Shown piece by piece: positions 62,129 to 64,000 of a DNA stretch of 64,000 bases. The notes below the pieces were generated by a model. It worked only from the letters and a program-made list of their open reading frames with translations. It searched no databases and was not told the DNA's origin. The position numbers and the translations under genes were made by a program. The stretch is from the NCBI GenBank assembly GCA_034506255.1, contig JAPDPX010000001.1, forward strand, positions 1-64,000. Direction: 5' to 3'. Positions within the stretch are counted from its first letter, which is position 1; every line of letters starts with the position of its first letter. Source of the stretch: a candidate division KSB1 bacterium. Lineage in GTDB: Bacteria; Zhuqueibacterota; Zhuqueibacteria; Zhuqueibacterales; Zhuqueibacteraceae.

Positions 62129-63169
62129 TCAACCCCGCCACTGCAATTGTCCGGCATGCGCAACGGCGCACCGCCAGAGTTGATAGTACCGGTTTTGGCG
62201 CAACCAGTGTCCGGTTGCAGGGTGGAGCGGTTGCCGTCTTTCCTGGCCGGCCTGCAGCCGCCGCAGCAATCCCACGAGATAGCGCACCCAGCACAGAACG
62301 AAGAGCGGCACCAGCCGGTCTTCAGGCACTGCCAGGCGTGTGGCATAGGTCCGAATGTGAGGCAGCGCCCAGGCGCGCGGACCGAAAAAGGCCTGCTGAA
62401 AAGCTGCGAGATAACCGGGTGTATGCCGGGCATTGTGCCGTGCAAAAGCCACGTAAGTCAGAAAAAAGTAGAGATCGATTGCCGGCATGCCGTGCGGCTC
62501 CGCCAGCTCCCAGTCCACCACGCCGATGTTGCCGTCGGCGGTCATCAAGATGTTGGGATGGCTGAAATCCTCATGGGAGAGCACCAGTGGCAGGCCGGGA
62601 CGGAGCAAGGGCTCGCACAGCCGCCGGGTTTGTTCGAGCAGGACGGCATCCTCCCCAAACGCTGCGAGCGCAGTTTGCAGTTGTTCCAGCGGCTGGATGA
62701 CCAGTTGGTCGAGTCGCGCCGGTGTTGACATGGCCGGTGAGCAGGTGGCGGCGTGAAACTCGAGCAGCCAGGCCAGGGCGGTGCGCAGACAATGTTCCGG
62801 CTGTCGCCGCACGACTGCCGGCTTCATCGGTTGGCCGGCCACCGCGGTTTCGAGCAACAAGTAGTGGCCGCCGAATTCCTCGAAGGCGATGACGCGCGGA
62901 ATGGAATCAAACCCGCCGGGCCGGGCTTGTTGTGCGGTTTGCAGATTTGCGGCCTCGCGCTCGAGGCGGCCGTTGTCACCCGGCAGACGCGGCAGCTTGG
63001 CCACCATTAGCGGATGGTCGTGGCCCCTGGCCAAAACAAATGCAATCACGTGACCGGAAGCGCGAAAGCGCGGGGTGGCAAACACGCACGACAGGCGGTC
63101 CGCATCACCGAGGTGTTGCAGACCCAGCCGGTGCCAGTTCTGTTTGAGAAAGGAAATGATGGTGTTCAT
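62129..63169 (-). CDS. Aminoglycoside phosphotransferase (APH)-like kinase
   Basis: 346 residues from ATG 63169. The kinase active site is LVLSHEDFSHPNILM (HxDxxxxN-like, HED-x4-N) and GVVDWELAEPHGMPAIDLYF (metal Asp). The N-lobe is weakly conserved (MVAKLPRLPGDNGRLEREAA). APH-like proteins in polysaccharide clusters phosphorylate small molecules or sugars; true drug resistance is not implied. Starts at the stop of the upstream gene (ATGA, 63166-63169). Confidence 0.85.
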   Translation of the reverse strand: MNTIISFLKQNWHRLGLQHLGDADRLSCVFATPRFRASGHVIAFVLARGHDHPLMVAKLPRLPGDNGRLEREAANLQTAQQARPGGFDSIPRVIAFEEFGGHYLLLETAVAGQPMKPAVVRRQPEHCLRTALAWLLEFHAATCSPAMSTPARLDQLVIQPLEQLQTALAAFGEDAVLLEQTRRLCEPLLRPGLPLVLSHEDFSHPNILMTADGNIGVVDWELAEPHGMPAIDLYFFLTYVAFARHNARHTPGYLAAFQQAFFGPRAWALPHIRTYATRLAVPEDRLVPLFVLCWVRYLVGLLRRLQAGQERRQPLHPATGHWLRQNRYYQLWRCAVAHAGQLQWRG

Positions 63170-64000
63170 GTGCTGGAATTTTTGCGTGCCACGAGGCTCA
63201 CACACGCGATCCCGCGCACCAGTGCACCGGAACGCAACACGACTCTGTCCAGGATCGCGATGAGCCGGCTTTTCAAATCGTGCGCGCGCCGCGCCCGCAC
63301 GAACTTTGCGGCCAGCGCATCGTGCAGCGGAATGATTTGCACGGCCGTCGCGAACCCCGGGCGATGCCAATACATGGCGGTTTGTTCCAGGCCCAGGCGG
63401 CGGAGTTCCGCGGCATATGCCTTTGGCCCGCGAAGCGCCTGCCGCCAGCCTTGTCTCCCTTGGCGTAGACAACGGGCGAAAACACTGCCGATTTCGACAT
63501 ACAAGCAACCGCCCGGCCGCAACCCTGCGGCAATCGCGGCCAGCTCGTGCAGCCCTGGCGCCACCGCCACGGCCACATTGAAACGCGCTGAGGTGCCCAG
63601 TCCGGCGGGCGGCTGCGTAAAAACCGTGAGCGATTGGCTGAAGCAGCGGAGCGCCGCGATGAGCGTGTTGTCCTGTGGCCCGAAGTAGGCCACCTGCTGC
63701 AAGCGCGGCTCGGGCAGGAGAAAACGCCAGTCTATCCGGCGCGACAACAGCAGCAGCTCCTCCGCGGGCAACGTCTGACTGAGCGACGTTGCAGGCGCGG
63801 GCCGGGGCGTGAGGGAGGCACGGTGCGTGGAAACCGCGGCGGGCCTGCTCTCCAGCATGGCGGTCACGGTTTTGTAGAAAAAGCGATGCAGGAGTTTTTG
63901 CCGCACCGTCGCCGCATGACGGTTGCCGAACTGGCGCTGCATGCGCAAGCTCTTTGCCGACCATTTTTGCAGCATGAGCTTGAGACGAAAGAGCCGGATG
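63166..64000 (-). CDS. Methyltransferase-like protein (5' end beyond window)
   Basis: At least 277 residues; the frame is open through the window edge, with an ATG at 63975 as a possible but unproven start. VAYFGPQDNTLIAALRCFSQ, VAVAVAPGLHELAAIAAGLR and PGGCLYVEIGSVFARCLRQG resemble the SAM-binding part of class I methyltransferases (a GG-C-L-Y-VEIG strand), but the canonical GxGxG loop is not obvious. Coupled to the kinase-like gene by ATGA. Function tentative. Confidence 0.5.
   Translation of the reverse strand, partial: IRLFRLKLMLQKWSAKSLRMQRQFGNRHAATVRQKLLHRFFYKTVTAMLESRPAAVSTHRASLTPRPAPATSLSQTLPAEELLLLSRRIDWRFLLPEPRLQQVAYFGPQDNTLIAALRCFSQSLTVFTQPPAGLGTSARFNVAVAVAPGLHELAAIAAGLRPGGCLYVEIGSVFARCLRQGRQGWRQALRGPKAYAAELRRLGLEQTAMYWHRPGFATAVQIIPLHDALAAKFVRARRAHDLKSRLIAILDRVVLRSGALVRGIACVSLVARKNSST

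Noticed and set aside
62129..63169. Aminoglycoside resistance gene
   Set aside because: The APH-like fold is present, but the operon context is glycan synthesis and the N-lobe does not match known drug-modifying APHs.

Overview
The window is GC-rich bacterial chromosome with densely packed, mostly minus-strand operons and ordinary housekeeping genes: purL, uvrC, yebC-ruvC-ruvA-ruvB-queA-ispD-ispF, queD and spmA-spmB. Secreted NHL-repeat, kelch-repeat and subtilisin-like proteins, a GH92 mannosidase and many degenerate dispersed intergenic repeats suggest an uncultured, non-sporulating Gram-negative lineage, perhaps of the FCB/KSB1-Calditrichota kind. That placement is inference; there is no rRNA or tRNA gene here to anchor it.

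Region 1 (1-7.7 kb) is an accessory island that I read as the wreck of a chromosomal integron. An IS66 transposase tail lies at the left edge. Next comes an array of cassettes, all on the minus strand and separated by five recognisable attC sites: an ORF-less cassette, an alpha/beta hydrolase + P-loop kinase cassette, a glyoxalase/VOC cassette, a class D (OXA-type) beta-lactamase cassette and a DUF5919-like cassette. An IS4-type transposase follows, then a frameshifted and C-terminally truncated integron integrase (IntI) on the same strand as the cassettes. That orientation is the inverted type, unlike class 1 integrons. A ~115 bp repeat (387-500 and 5445-5560) brackets the array.

Region 2 (7.8-30.3 kb) is mainly core metabolism: an NHL-repeat protein coupled to purL, uvrC with an upstream permease, a membrane glycosyltransferase, an FAH-family hydrolase, a secreted S8 protease with a Cys-Cys/TM/Arg C-terminal tail, and a PLP dehydratase. 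It also holds a complete three-subunit molybdenum hydroxylase (Mo, 2Fe-2S and FAD subunits), flanked by a thioredoxin-like secreted protein and an NHL lipoprotein, and a coupled dienelactone hydrolase-Nudix pair.

Region 3 (30.9-44.5 kb) is the most interesting intact system: two divergent, tightly overlapping operons fired from a ~240 bp promoter region at 36.4-36.6 kb. They encode a NeuB-type synthase lacking a SAF domain, a KdsC-type phosphatase, two cytidylyltransferases (NeuA-like and SpsF-like), a split transketolase, a class III aminotransferase, Gfo/Idh and SDR dehydrogenases, a PhyH dioxygenase, a phosphoesterase, a fatty acid hydroxylase-family protein, a SugE/Gdx-like SMR transporter and two paralogous glycosyltransferase-like proteins, one on each arm. 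I infer a pathway for an unusual CMP-activated nonulosonate-like sugar and its transfer to a surface glycan.

Region 4 (45.5-64 kb) holds isoprenoid (ispD/ispF), queuosine (queA, queD) and Holliday-junction (ruvABC) genes, with a kelch-repeat gene wedged between ruvC and ruvA, then yebC, a SPOR lipoprotein with spmAB, a MarR regulator with a four-Cys tail, a GH92 mannosidase, and an operon with a CE4-GT4 fusion, an APH-like kinase and a methyltransferase-like protein cut by the window edge. The long intergenic stretches (11.5-12.3, 17.2-18.3, 44.5-45.5 and 55.8-56.7 kb) carry shared families of degenerate palindromic repeats.
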